Shown here: positions 25,086 through 33,499 of the stretch, piece after piece
How positions within the stretch are numbered: the stretch's first letter is position 1
Layout: each line of letters starts with the position of its first letter
Source: Actinomycetota bacterium
Lineage (GTDB): Bacteria > Actinomycetota > Geothermincolia > Geothermincolales > RBG-13-55-18
DNA: 64,000 bases
Direction of reading: 5' to 3'
Assembly: GCA_028697145.1 (NCBI GenBank)
Contig: JAQVFR010000012.1
Span: forward strand, 1 to 64,000
Notes under the pieces: model-generated
Database searches by the model: none
Told to the model about the DNA's origin: nothing
The model's input: only the letters and a program-made list of their open reading frames with translations
Program-made: the position numbers and the translations under genes

Positions 25086-25232
25086 TCAGATAAAGTAGCG
25101 GTAGGGAAGGTAGGGGACCTGCTTCCCGATATGCGCGAGGTAGCGCCTGGTGCTCTCGTCCAGCGAGAGATAGGCCGCCACCGCTCCCAGCAGGGCGCCC
25201 GCGCCTATTGCCATCTTGATCTTCTTGCCCAT
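25086..25232 (-). CDS. 48-residue small protein
   Basis: Too short for the ORF track. The ORF starts at ATG 25232 with AGGAGGT eight bases upstream and ends 20 bases before the FAD oxidoreductase start. The protein has a basic start (MGKKIK), a small-residue hydrophobic stretch (AIGAGALLGAVAAYL) that could be one membrane helix, and a charged, aromatic C-terminus (RYLAHIGKQVPYLPYRYFI). It could anchor or modulate the oxidoreductase. No family recognised; support is the ribosome binding site, spacing and composition. Confidence 0.6.
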   Translation of the reverse strand: MGKKIKMAIGAGALLGAVAAYLSLDESTRRYLAHIGKQVPYLPYRYFI

Positions 25233-25282
25233 CCCGCTTTACCTCCTGTCCATTCCTTGACGGCCGCATAGCAGTCCGCCAT
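25205..25282 (-). CDS. 25-codon upstream ORF (possible leader)
   Basis: ATG at 25282 has a strong AGGAGGAGG eight bases upstream, and the ORF ends inside the 48-residue gene, overlapping its start by 28 bases in another frame. The first half is ordinary (MADCYAAVKEWTGGK). It could be a leader that couples translation to the next gene, or the ribosome binding site may simply be fortuitous. Low confidence as a protein. Confidence 0.35.
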   Translation of the reverse strand: MADCYAAVKEWTGGKAGWARRSRWQ

Positions 25283-25329
25283 GTGAACCTCCTCCTGAAT
25301 CTGGATAGTGATATTGACTAGAGAGTATT

Positions 25330-25358
25330 ATTATACTTACTGATACCAGGGTTGTAAA
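25330..25358 (-). promoter_or_regulatory. Strong promoter for the small ORF/FAD oxidoreductase unit
   Basis: On the minus strand TTTACA (25353-25358) is followed after 17 bases by a perfect TATAAT (25330-25335). The -10 region overlaps a small palindrome AGTAT-TATT-ATACT on the plus strand (25325-25338), a possible operator for the MerR-TetR regulator encoded upstream. Confidence 0.7.
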
Positions 25359-25465
25359 GGGCTTGGGGGCTGCGATGGGATATGGAGGGCGGCGCCGGAA
25401 GATGACCCGGTGCGTCGAGCGGGTCCGGGGTTCAGATGGGCAGGCGCGACCCGGTCAGCGGGCGC

Positions 25466-26350
25466 TCATCCCTCCGCGTACAGGCCGTGCTGCAGGAAGT
25501 CCATGAGGTTCACGAAGAAGGAAAGGACGTCGAAGTCCTCCTCGATGACATAGCGGTTTCCTACCACCTCCGCGATGCCGAAGAGAGCGTAGGCCACGGT
25601 GTTGGGATCGACGGGGCGGAATAAGCCGTCCGCGATGCCCTTCTGGATGTCGCGCGTGAGGAACTCTGCGACCTTGCCGAAAGCCTCTGCGGCCTTCTTC
25701 CGCAGTCTCTCGTTGCCGCCCAGGGCTTCTGATATCATGCCCATGAACATGAACTGCAGGTCGCGGTACTTGGAGATAAAGGTCAGCCCCTCTATCCCCA
25801 GGCGCATGAGTGCGTCCCCGGCATCGCCGGCCGCCGCGTCCGCCTCGGCCAGCAGCGTCTCCAGGGTGCGCTCGACGGTGGCGATGAAGATGTCCTCCTT
25901 GCCTGGGAAATACTGGTAACATGTGCCCTTACTGATGCCCGCTTCCTGCGCGATGTCATCCACGGTGGCGTTGTGATACCCCCTGTTCGAGAAGACGCGG
26001 AAGGCGGCGTTCAGGATCTCCTCGGTCCGCCGCTCCTCGTCGCTCATGGCCGCGAGGCGCTCCTCCTCCCCGAGTTCGTGCGCTCCCTTCTCCCGCGCGC
26101 GGGCGCGGAAATCGTCCCAGTCGGAGACCTTGTCGAAAGAATACTTGTCGAGGATGCTCTTCATGCTCTTGATGGACATGCCCTCGGCGCGCATGCTCTT
26201 TATCACCAGCAGCCGCCTGAGGAATGCCTCGTCGTAATAGACGACGTTGGGCTTCTCTTTCTCCGGCACCTCTAGCAGCCCCTTGCTCATGTAGAACTTG
26301 ATGGTGCTGACGGGGAGTCCCGCCGCCTGGGAGAGCTGCTTCATCTTCAT
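25466..26350 (-). CDS. MerR-TetR fusion transcriptional regulator
   Basis: About 294 residues with two DNA-binding domains. The N-terminal part (KMKQLSQAAGLPVSTIKFYMSKGLL) is a MerR-type winged helix; a helical linker leads to a TetR-type helix-turn-helix at about residues 105-150 (ILNAAFRVFSNRGYHNATVDDIAQEAGISKGTCYQYF, quoted in part as RGYHNATVDDIA and GISKGTCYQYF), followed by a TetR ligand-binding domain. The start is uncertain: ATG 26350 begins at the MerR domain; in-frame starts at 26425 and 26443 exist but none has a strong ribosome binding site. It lies upstream of, and on the same strand as, the small-ORF/oxidoreductase unit and may control it. Confidence 0.85.
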   Translation of the reverse strand: MKMKQLSQAAGLPVSTIKFYMSKGLLEVPEKEKPNVVYYDEAFLRRLLVIKSMRAEGMSIKSMKSILDKYSFDKVSDWDDFRARAREKGAHELGEEERLAAMSDEERRTEEILNAAFRVFSNRGYHNATVDDIAQEAGISKGTCYQYFPGKEDIFIATVERTLETLLAEADAAAGDAGDALMRLGIEGLTFISKYRDLQFMFMGMISEALGGNERLRKKAAEAFGKVAEFLTRDIQKGIADGLFRPVDPNTVAYALFGIAEVVGNRYVIEEDFDVLSFFVNLMDFLQHGLYAEG

Positions 26351-26478
26351 GTGGCCGCTGCGGGCGTTATCCGCCAAGGCGTCCGTCCTTTCACTTGCAT
26401 CCCTTGCCCGTGGGTGTTCGAACATCCATGTCTTCGAGACCAATTATTGTCCAGGCGTCATGCCCGTACAAGCTCGTC

Positions 26479-26586
26479 GGGTGTCAGGTCTTGTTTTCGT
26501 GCATATAAGGTATCACGTTCTTGGAGGTAAAGGCCGGTAAACATCGATTAGGATACCGCGGTATGCAAAGAACAAGACCTGACCCC
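26479..26586 (-). repeat. 108-bp inverted variant of the 85-bp repeat
   Basis: Both ends carry the same head sequence facing inwards: TGTCAGGTCTTGTTTTCGTG on the left and, on the minus strand, GGGGTCAGGTCTTGTTCTTT on the right, followed by the ATACCGCGGTAT palindrome. The arrangement differs from the four 85-bp copies, whose right end is the shorter ACGTGACCCC. It lies between the MerR-TetR gene and the 3' end of the enolase-superfamily gene. Confidence 0.75.
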
Positions 26587-26588
26587 TT

Positions 26589-27725
26589 TCAGGAGATCTT
26601 TTCGCCGTGGGCGCGCACCTTCTCCCAGTCCACCTCGACTCCCAGGCCGGGCCCGGAGGGTACGGGCACGTACCCCTCGCCGTCGATGGCGATGGGCTGC
26701 GCCAGCATGGCGTCCCTGCCCTCCGGCACCCACCCGGGCGGGTCGTAGGGGAACTCGCAGTGAGTGCAGTTGGGTATGGCCCCCATGAGCTGCAGGTTGG
26801 CGGCCAACCCGAGCCCGTTCGTCCAGGTATGCGGGTTGTAGGCGACGTTCGCGGCCTCGGCCATGCCCGCTATCTTGCGGCATGTGAGGATGCCGCCGGC
26901 GAAGGTGACGTCCGGCTGCAGGATATCGTAGCAGCCGCGGGTGAGGAATTCCCTGAAGTCGTCCAGGTCGTCGTTCAGCTCTCCGCCGCTGATGGCCACC
27001 GAGGTCGAGCGCCTGAGGATTGAAAGGCCGTCGTAATCGTTCATGCGCAGCGGCTCCTCCAGCCACACCACCCCCAGCTCCTCGAGCTCCTTCGCCATGT
27101 ACATGGCGCGCTTCAGGTCCCACCTTGGATAGGCTGCGAACCCGTGGATGAGCCAGGCCTGGTTGGCGTCGACCATGATCTCGACGTCGTCGCCCACTGC
27201 GACGCGCACCGCCTCCACCACGGCGAGGTCGACGCGCGGGTCCTCGTTGCGGATGCGCAGCTTGATCCCCGTGAAACCCTCCTCCACCAGGCGCAATGCG
27301 TCCTGAGCCCTGGTCTCCGGGTCGCGCAGCTCCCCGGTGGAGGCGTAGGCCTTCACGCGGTCGCGGGAACCGCCCAGCAAGCGGTAGACCGGCTGCCCCG
27401 CCGCCTTGCCGATTATGTCCCAGAAAGCGACCTCGATGAACCAGGGCCGGAAGCCGATGACCTTCGCCCCGCGCAACACCTTGATGAAGTCCTCCACCTG
27501 GAAGGGGTCCCTGCCTATGAGGAAGAGCTTGATGAGGTCGGGGACCCCCTTCCACTCCTGGGTGAAAGCCATGCCCGCGCAGGCGCCCTCTATGCCCTCG
27601 TCGGTGACGAGGCGCAGCATGATACAGCTGTTGTTCTGCAGGGGAAGTCCCGGTATCCAACTGGGATAAAAGGGATCGGTCAATGGGAAATGGCATATAT
27701 ACGCCTCGGCATCGGCAATCTTCAT
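26589..27725 (-). CDS. Enolase-superfamily enzyme (mandelate racemase/muconate lactonizing type)
   Basis: 378 residues. Members abstract a proton alpha to a carboxylate, giving racemases, epimerases, lactonising enzymes and sugar-acid dehydratases. Visible active-site elements in order: GIKLRIRNED (Lys-X-Arg, where Lys-X-Lys is common), VDANQAW (metal ligand Asp), WLEEPL (Glu), ISGGELND (Glu), QPDVTFAGG (Asp), and NPHTWTNG (His of the mandelate racemase subgroup). The His-Asp pair points to the mandelate racemase subgroup, but substrate is unknown. ATG 27725 is preferred over the TTG six bases earlier because AAGGAGGAG is then correctly spaced. Confidence 0.87.
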   Translation of the reverse strand: MKIADAEAYICHFPLTDPFYPSWIPGLPLQNNSCIMLRLVTDEGIEGACAGMAFTQEWKGVPDLIKLFLIGRDPFQVEDFIKVLRGAKVIGFRPWFIEVAFWDIIGKAAGQPVYRLLGGSRDRVKAYASTGELRDPETRAQDALRLVEEGFTGIKLRIRNEDPRVDLAVVEAVRVAVGDDVEIMVDANQAWLIHGFAAYPRWDLKRAMYMAKELEELGVVWLEEPLRMNDYDGLSILRRSTSVAISGGELNDDLDDFREFLTRGCYDILQPDVTFAGGILTCRKIAGMAEAANVAYNPHTWTNGLGLAANLQLMGAIPNCTHCEFPYDPPGWVPEGRDAMLAQPIAIDGEGYVPVPSGPGLGVEVDWEKVRAHGEKIS

Positions 27726-27825
27726 CCTCAACTCCTCCTTACTTCACCGGCTCGTGGTTGCGGCCGGTCTCAAAAGGACCTCGAATATTCACTTCTCCAT
27801 TGGCAACTGTTTACCTCCCGTGCGG

Positions 27826-27910
27826 GGGGTCAGGTCTTGTTTTTTGCATACCGCGGTATGTTGCCTGTTGGCAGGAGGGATTTTATCGCCTGCATGCAAA
27901 ACGTGACCCC
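27826..27910 (+). repeat. 85-bp palindromic repeat, copy B
   Basis: Same length, orientation and ends as copy A. It is followed by ACGGCATGAG, which also follows copy C, and by a degenerate stretch resembling the extension after copies A and C. It separates the enolase-superfamily gene from the amidase gene. Confidence 0.85.
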
Positions 27911-27987
27911 ACGGCATGAGTCGGGGCGGATCATGTTTCTCTCCCGCGTTGTGGACGGTGGATGAAGGCGGGCGGGCAGGACATGCG

Positions 27988-29406
27988 TCAGTCCAGCGGC
28001 GGCCTCGCCTGCCTCCAGGGACGTGCCTTCTCGAAGGCCGCGGCGGCGCGCAGCACCAGCGCCTCCCGGAAGCGGTCTCCCACGACTTGCAGGCCCACCG
28101 GCAGCCCGTGCGAGGTGAACCCGCAGGGCACGGAGGCCGCGGGCTGGCCGGTCATGTTGAACGGCATGGTGAACGGCACCCAGCCCGCGGGCCCTACCTC
28201 CACCCCCTCCACGTCGGGCGGCCCGAGCGGGCCGACCTCGCCGCAGTCGAAGGCCGGGGCGGCGGTGGTGGGCGTAAGGAGCAGGTCGTAGCGCTCGAAT
28301 ATCTTGCGGACCTCCTCCCAGAGCTGGTAACGGCGGTACGGTATTCTCACGATGTCCTTGCTGGTGAAAGCCCCCGCGAGATCGAGGAACGGCAGGTACG
28401 GGGGGTAGGCGACGGCTTTGTACTCCTCGAGCCTCTCCTCGTTGGCGGCCACCATCTCGGAGATGGTCAGGGCGATGAAGTCCATCTCCGAGGTGGCCGG
28501 CAGGCTTACCTCGATCTCCTCTACGCTGCAGCCGAGGTCCGCGAAGGCGAAAGCAGACTCCCTGACGATCTCCGCCACCTCGCGGTCCACGGCCGCAGCC
28601 AGTCCGAGGTCCGGGCTGTAGGCGACGCGCAGCCCTTTCACGTCCCCCTTCATGTCCTCCACAAAGCTACCGGGATAGGCGGGAAGAGACGTGAAGTCGC
28701 GCCGGTCCGGCCCGGAGATGACGTCGAGCACCAGGGCGGCGTCCTCCACGCTCCTGGTGAGGGGGCCCTCGTGCTCGAGGAGATCGAAGCCGGGCAGGTG
28801 CGGATACCACGGGACCCTCCCGATGTGGGGCTTGATCCCGAAGATCCCGCAGAGCGCCGCGGGGATGCGGATGGAGCCGCCGGCGTCGTTGCCCATGGCC
28901 ACGGGGCACAGGCCCGCAGCCACCGCCGCCGCGGACCCGCCGCTCGACCCCCCGCAGTGCTTGCCGGTGTCCCAGGGATTGACGGTCCTCCCGAAGAGGG
29001 GGTTTTCGGTGATGCCTATGACGCCGAACTCCGGCATGTTGGTCTTGCCCAGTATCACCGCCCCCGCGTCCTTCAGCCTCTCCACCAGCACCGCGTCTTC
29101 GTCGGGAACGAAGTCCTCGTAGAGCCTGGAGCCGTAAGTCGTCCTGACCCCCCTGGTGTGGATGTTGTCCTTGATGGCCACCGGCACCCCCTCCAGCGGC
29201 CTGGCCTTACCCCGGCGGTAAGCCTCCTCCGCTTTTTTCGCCGTCTCGTCCGCCGTCTCGGGAAGCAGGGTGACGAAGGCGTTGATGCGGGGATTCACGC
29301 GGTCGATACGCTCCCGCAGGGACGCGACGACCTCGGCAGGCGAAACGTCTCCCTTGCCGTAGGCGTCGATCAGCTCCAAGGTGGACATCCAGGGTATCTC
29401 GGACAT
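27988..29406 (-). CDS. Amidase-signature family enzyme
   Basis: 472 residues of the amidase-signature family (Ser-cisSer-Lys triad). The lysine is in VAIKDNIHTRG, and the two serines lie in the Gly/Ser-rich GGSSGGSAAAVAAG and the GNDAGGSIRIPA segment. Length fits either GatA or a stand-alone amidase. No gatB or gatC is nearby, so hydrolysis of a small-molecule amide is more likely than Glu-tRNA amidation. ATG 29406 has GGGAGGG upstream. The gene is flanked by 85-bp repeats on both sides. Confidence 0.88.
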   Translation of the reverse strand: MSEIPWMSTLELIDAYGKGDVSPAEVVASLRERIDRVNPRINAFVTLLPETADETAKKAEEAYRRGKARPLEGVPVAIKDNIHTRGVRTTYGSRLYEDFVPDEDAVLVERLKDAGAVILGKTNMPEFGVIGITENPLFGRTVNPWDTGKHCGGSSGGSAAAVAAGLCPVAMGNDAGGSIRIPAALCGIFGIKPHIGRVPWYPHLPGFDLLEHEGPLTRSVEDAALVLDVISGPDRRDFTSLPAYPGSFVEDMKGDVKGLRVAYSPDLGLAAAVDREVAEIVRESAFAFADLGCSVEEIEVSLPATSEMDFIALTISEMVAANEERLEEYKAVAYPPYLPFLDLAGAFTSKDIVRIPYRRYQLWEEVRKIFERYDLLLTPTTAAPAFDCGEVGPLGPPDVEGVEVGPAGWVPFTMPFNMTGQPAASVPCGFTSHGLPVGLQVVGDRFREALVLRAAAAFEKARPWRQARPPLD

Positions 29407-29490
29407 GGCTGCACCCTCCCTCTTTTGTTCTCGTTACAACCAGAGTCCCATATCTTATACCCACCCCATGCTCAGACCACACGTAGCTTG

Positions 29491-29575
29491 GGGGTCAGGT
29501 CTTGTTTTTTGCATACCCCGGTATGTCGCCTGTTGGCAGCAGGGATTTTATCACCTTCATGCAAAACGTGACCCC
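29491..29575 (+). repeat. 85-bp palindromic repeat, copy C
   Basis: Same ends and length as the other copies, with one change in the central palindrome (CATACCCCGGTATG). The 75 bases after it align with the extension after copy A (shared words GGTCTCAA, CGG and GGGGT), so the ancestral unit was longer, about 155-160 bp. It lies between the amidase and the divergent helicase gene. Confidence 0.85.
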
Positions 29576-29719
29576 ACGGCATGAGCGCTAGCCGGTTAAA
29601 GTCTTTTCAGGCATTTCCCCGGAAGGTACCTGGTCTCAAACGGCAGGGGTTCATCTGCGACCCCGCAAGCCCGGCGCCCCGGGAGCAACAGTCGGTGGGC
29701 GCATATAAAATAGAGGGTT

Positions 29720-32608
29720 ATGGAGAACTGGGCGGAAGATTACTGCGTCCTGGAGATCGTGACCACCGGTCACGATCCCGACACCGCGCTTCCCGTGGAG
29801 GCGGCCGCGATTCGCGTGGAGAAGGGAGAGGAGACCTCCTTCTTTCATACGCTCATCGACTCCGGAGTCCCCGTACCCGCGTGCGTGCGCGAAAAGAGTG
29901 GGCGCGGCGAGGACGACTACCGCGGCGGCGGCGAGGCGCATGATGCGCTGTCGCGCCTGTGCGCTTTCCTGGGTCGCAGCCCGGTCCTCGCCCACGAGGG
30001 CAAGGGCATGGAGACCGCGGTGCTGGAGCGCTTCGGCGCCTTCCCGTCCGGTCCCATCCTGGACACCCAGGAGCTGGCCTGGATAGTCTCCCCGTACCTG
30101 CGCGACCATTCTCTCGCCGCCCTGGCCTCCTCCCTCCTCGGCGAGGGGCCCACCATGAGGGCCCTGGATGATGCCCGCCTCCTCCTGCGCCTGCTCGGCG
30201 CGATGCGCCGGGCCTGGGGGGAGACGCCGCGCCGTGCCCGCGAGGCCATCGCGGGAGCCCTCGAGGAAGCGGGGAGCCCGTGGCGGCATTTCCTCCCGGG
30301 CGGGCGCGGCCGCATCTCTTTCCCCGACCTCACCGACCTGCTCCCGCGGGTGGAGGAACAGCGGCGTAACGCGGGCGAAGGAGGCCCGGCTCGAGCGTCC
30401 GGCAGCGGGGAGGTGGGAGGCACGGACCCGGACGAGGCCGCCCGCATCCTCGCCCCCGGCGGAGCCCTGGCCGCGCTGCTGCCCGACCACGAGTCGCGCC
30501 CCCAGCAGACAGCCATGGCGGAAGCCGTGGCCGCGGCGCTTAACGACGACGCTTTCCTGGTGGTGGAGGCGGGGACGGGCGTGGGCAAATCCCTCGCCTA
30601 TCTCGTACCGGGGGTTCTGCATGCCCGTGTGGGGGACGGGCCGCTCGTGGTCTCGACCTATACTCGCAACCTGCAGGAGCAGCTCTTCCACCGCGACCTC
30701 CCCGTGCTCTCACGCGCCCTGGGTAACTTCGAGTTCGCCCTGCTCAAGGGAAGGAGCAATTACCTCTGCCTGCGCCGCTGGGCGGAGTGGTGCGGCGCCC
30801 TCGGCCGTGGGGATCCCGTCCTTCACTTCGGCGAGCATACTCCCGCCGAATCCTACTGCTTCCTCGCGGCCTGGCTTGCGCGCACCGCCTCCGGAGACCT
30901 GGAGGAGATATCATTGGGCCTGCGTTTCCTCCTGGCCGAGCTCACGTCCGAGCTCGCGTCCAGCTCCGAGGATTGCATGCGCTCGCATTGCGCTTTCTCC
31001 AGCCGCTGCTGGGTGGAGAAGGCACGGGCGCGCGCGACGGAGAGCGAGGTGGTGGTGGTCAACCATGCCCTGCTCCTCTCGCAGGTATGCGCGGCCGGGG
31101 AGGGCCCTGCCAATCTCATCCTGCCCGACTACCACGCACTGGTCCTGGACGAGGCGCACCACCTGGAGGACGTGGCCACGGATGCCTTCAGCCTTTCCTT
31201 CTCCCTCGAGGATTGCCTGCGGACCATGGAGGACGCGTCCGGGAGGGGTGGTCTGCTGCCCCGCTGGGGCGTGCTGGCGCTGGATACGGAAGGCCAGGGC
31301 ATGCTGACCGAGGCCTGGGAGCTCACGGGCAAGTCCCGCTCGCAGGCGGAGGAACTGTGCCAGGGCATCATCGCCCCCCTGCTGCCCGGCGATGCCGGAA
31401 AGAAAGGGGGCGAGGAAGCGAGGAGGCGGCTCGACCGGGTCGTGCTCGCCCATCCGGTGTGGGAACCCGCGCGGGATACGGGACTGGACCTGGCGTCGGG
31501 GCTCTCCCGCCTGGCGGCGCTGCTCCCGGCCCTGGCGGAAAAGGCGCTCGCGCTGGAGGGAAAGGGCGACGAAGAGGCGCTGCGGGCCGCGAGGAAGGCC
31601 GAGGCCCTGTCCCTGCGCTCACAGGAGGCGGCGGTAGCCCTGGAGGTCTTCCTGCGCGAGCCCGATGGCGAGGATTTCCCGCGCCACCTGCGCTGGATCG
31701 AGCGCGCGCGGTCGCGGCAGAGGTCCTCCGCGCCCCCATCCATCCGGCTGAGAAGCGCCCCGGTGAGCGTGGCGGAGGAACTCTACTCCCTGCTCTTCGC
31801 TCCGCTGCGCTCCTGCGTCCTCACCTCCGCCTCGCTGCGCGTCCCGGGGGGGAAGGACGGCTTCGCATTTTTCCTTCGCCGCACCGGACTCGGCGCGGCG
31901 GAGGACAGCGGGCGTGACACGCGCCTGCTGGCCCTGGATTCCCCCTTCGACTACTCCTGCCAGGCCCGCCTCATCGCCGTCAGCGACATGCCCGAACCCA
32001 GGACGGGGGGGGAGGCATTCCGCCGCTACATGCGGGGGGTGAGCGGCGTGGTGGAGGATACCGTGCTGGCCACCGGCGGCAAGGCCCTGGTGCTGCTCAC
32101 CTCGCACCAGCAGGTGGAGTTCCTCTATTCCGAGCTGCGCCCGCGCCTGGAGGAGCGGGGCCTCTGCTGCCTGCGCCAGAGGCGCGGCATGCCCAACGCC
32201 CTGCTGCTGGAGAGGTTCCGGGCCGACCGGGATTCCGTGCTTCTGGCCACCGAGGCCTTCTGGGAGGGCGTGGATGTGCCGGGGGAGTCCCTCTCCGCGG
32301 TGATCATGGTGAAACTCCCCTTCCGCCACCCCCAGGACCCGGTGGTGGCGGGGCGCGTCGAGCACCACGACCGCGACGGCAGCGGGGGGTGGGGCTCCTA
32401 TTACATGCCGCTGGCGCTGACCCTCTTCCGCCAGGGCGTCGGCAGGCTGGTGCGCCGCTCCACCGACCGGGGGATCATCGTGGTGCTGGACCCGCGTTTC
32501 CTCACCCGCTCCTACGCCCGTCTCTTCCACGCCGCCCTGCCCCATGGCCTGCGCGTGGAGACGGTGCGCGGCGAGGACCTGGCCGAAACCATAAGAGCCT
32601 GTTTCTGA
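29720..32608 (+). CDS. dinG: DinG-family helicase with degenerate exonuclease domain
   Basis: 962 residues. The N-terminal 170 residues resemble the DnaQ-type exonuclease of Gram-positive DinG, but the first motif (normally DLETTG) reads LEIVTTG and the usual His in the last motif is replaced (MRALDDARL), so it is probably inactive. The XPD/DinG helicase follows: Walker A EAGTGVGKSLAYLVP, four cysteines for an Fe-S cluster (CLRRWAEWC and CMRSHCAFSSRC region), DEAH box LVLDEAHHLED, and the C-terminal motifs EAFWEGVDVPG and RQGVGRLVRR. The enzyme unwinds DNA or RNA-DNA hybrids 5' to 3'. Start ATG 29720. Confidence 0.9.
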   Translation: MENWAEDYCVLEIVTTGHDPDTALPVEAAAIRVEKGEETSFFHTLIDSGVPVPACVREKSGRGEDDYRGGGEAHDALSRLCAFLGRSPVLAHEGKGMETAVLERFGAFPSGPILDTQELAWIVSPYLRDHSLAALASSLLGEGPTMRALDDARLLLRLLGAMRRAWGETPRRAREAIAGALEEAGSPWRHFLPGGRGRISFPDLTDLLPRVEEQRRNAGEGGPARASGSGEVGGTDPDEAARILAPGGALAALLPDHESRPQQTAMAEAVAAALNDDAFLVVEAGTGVGKSLAYLVPGVLHARVGDGPLVVSTYTRNLQEQLFHRDLPVLSRALGNFEFALLKGRSNYLCLRRWAEWCGALGRGDPVLHFGEHTPAESYCFLAAWLARTASGDLEEISLGLRFLLAELTSELASSSEDCMRSHCAFSSRCWVEKARARATESEVVVVNHALLLSQVCAAGEGPANLILPDYHALVLDEAHHLEDVATDAFSLSFSLEDCLRTMEDASGRGGLLPRWGVLALDTEGQGMLTEAWELTGKSRSQAEELCQGIIAPLLPGDAGKKGGEEARRRLDRVVLAHPVWEPARDTGLDLASGLSRLAALLPALAEKALALEGKGDEEALRAARKAEALSLRSQEAAVALEVFLREPDGEDFPRHLRWIERARSRQRSSAPPSIRLRSAPVSVAEELYSLLFAPLRSCVLTSASLRVPGGKDGFAFFLRRTGLGAAEDSGRDTRLLALDSPFDYSCQARLIAVSDMPEPRTGGEAFRRYMRGVSGVVEDTVLATGGKALVLLTSHQQVEFLYSELRPRLEERGLCCLRQRRGMPNALLLERFRADRDSVLLATEAFWEGVDVPGESLSAVIMVKLPFRHPQDPVVAGRVEHHDRDGSGGWGSYYMPLALTLFRQGVGRLVRRSTDRGIIVVLDPRFLTRSYARLFHAALPHGLRVETVRGEDLAETIRACF

Positions 32609-32625
32609 AGCAGGATGTGTGTCGA

Positions 32626-32994
32626 TCAACTATTAGCTTTACTGCCTTTAATGTCAGTTGAGGATTTAACTACATATGTTTCGGCCATCTTGTCATGCCA
32701 AGCCTGTTTTCTCGGATCACCGGCAGCCCAGATAAAGCCGATAAAGAATACGACCAGTGAGACAGCTTTGCCAATGCTTTCCCTGAGAACCGCCTTTCCG
32801 TAGGCGATTGGTTGAAGATCAGGACCTACGACCCTGAGTCTCATTGCCATCTTCCCAAGAGTGGCTTGATATCGTACATCCATGATAACGAAGTAAGCGA
32901 ACCAGATCAGAAGATTAATGGCTATATAGATTGCATCCAGAGTAGGGTTACTCGATCCACGCCTTAATCCACCCAAGACAGTGAAGTTCATCAC
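32626..32994 (-). CDS. RDD-family membrane protein, N-terminally short
   Basis: 122 residues. The second half matches the RDD family: a membrane helix (AINLLIWFAYFVI), then TLGKMAMRLRVVG, LRESIGKAVSLVVFF and a terminal AWHDKMAETYVV. The usual first helix with Arg-Asp-Asp is missing, so the gene looks truncated at its 5' end or has drifted. It starts GTG directly after the stop of the next upstream gene. Its base composition is clearly lower in GC than the flanking helicase gene. Position behind the toxin tip of the RHS gene makes it a possible immunity gene or a passenger. Confidence 0.72.
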   Translation of the reverse strand: MMNFTVLGGLRRGSSNPTLDAIYIAINLLIWFAYFVIMDVRYQATLGKMAMRLRVVGPDLQPIAYGKAVLRESIGKAVSLVVFFIGFIWAAGDPRKQAWHDKMAETYVVKSSTDIKGSKANS

Positions 32995-33447
32995 TCAAGG
33001 CCCAGAACAATCTCCTCTTTTTCTCTTCTGTCTTTTTATCAAGGCTAATGCCAATGCAATCGCTATTTCGTAGGTCACTATAGTGGCGATGGTAACACCG
33101 AGGGTTCTTCTTGGCCCGGTCAGAACATAAACAACAATTATGACCTGAGCACCGACTAAGACTATCGGTACATGATACTTTTGCAGAAACCTGACGTATC
33201 TGGAGAGAAGGCCATGTCCTCCTTCGCGAAGTTCGTCCATCGGATTGTAGTAGCGAGTAGCCAACCAATAGTTTACGGCGAATAGCACAACGGAAAGAAT
33301 GAATAGAACATAGGATACCGATTCGAAACCGATATAGACAAGCACAATGGCAGCGGTCACCGCCAGAGACGCAAAAAGAAGGACTATATAAAATACCAGC
33401 TTATATGTTCCGTTTTCTTTCTCATCTTTGTAACGATCATTTTCCAT
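32995..33447 (-). CDS. Small polytopic membrane protein, possible immunity protein
   Basis: 150 residues with four apparent membrane helices (FYIVLLFASLAVTAAIVLVYI, then VLFILSVVLFAVNYWLA, VPIVLVGAQVIIVVYVL, and TIATIVTYEIAIALALAL, here given only as landmarks), an acidic start and a basic end. No family recognised. It begins 52 bases after the RHS C-terminal tip on the same strand and is low in GC like that tip. Membrane immunity proteins commonly follow polymorphic toxins that act on membranes, so this is the prime immunity candidate; that is inference from position. Confidence 0.65.
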   Translation of the reverse strand: MENDRYKDEKENGTYKLVFYIVLLFASLAVTAAIVLVYIGFESVSYVLFILSVVLFAVNYWLATRYYNPMDELREGGHGLLSRYVRFLQKYHVPIVLVGAQVIIVVYVLTGPRRTLGVTIATIVTYEIAIALALALIKRQKRKRGDCSGP

Positions 33448-33499
33448 GAATACTCCTTCACTTCATCATCCCAGCATCGCAACGTGGATTGCAAAATAA

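Noticed and set aside
27988-29406. GatA subunit of Glu-tRNA amidotransferase
   Set aside because: Amidase motifs fit, but gatB and gatC are absent nearby and the context is metabolic.
23146-29575. CRISPR array from repeated units
   Set aside because: Copies are 85 bp, kilobases apart, and separated by genes rather than by uniform spacers; no cas genes.
23077-29600. Insertion sequences with transposase
   Set aside because: No transposase-like protein is encoded beside any repeat copy; the elements are non-autonomous at most.
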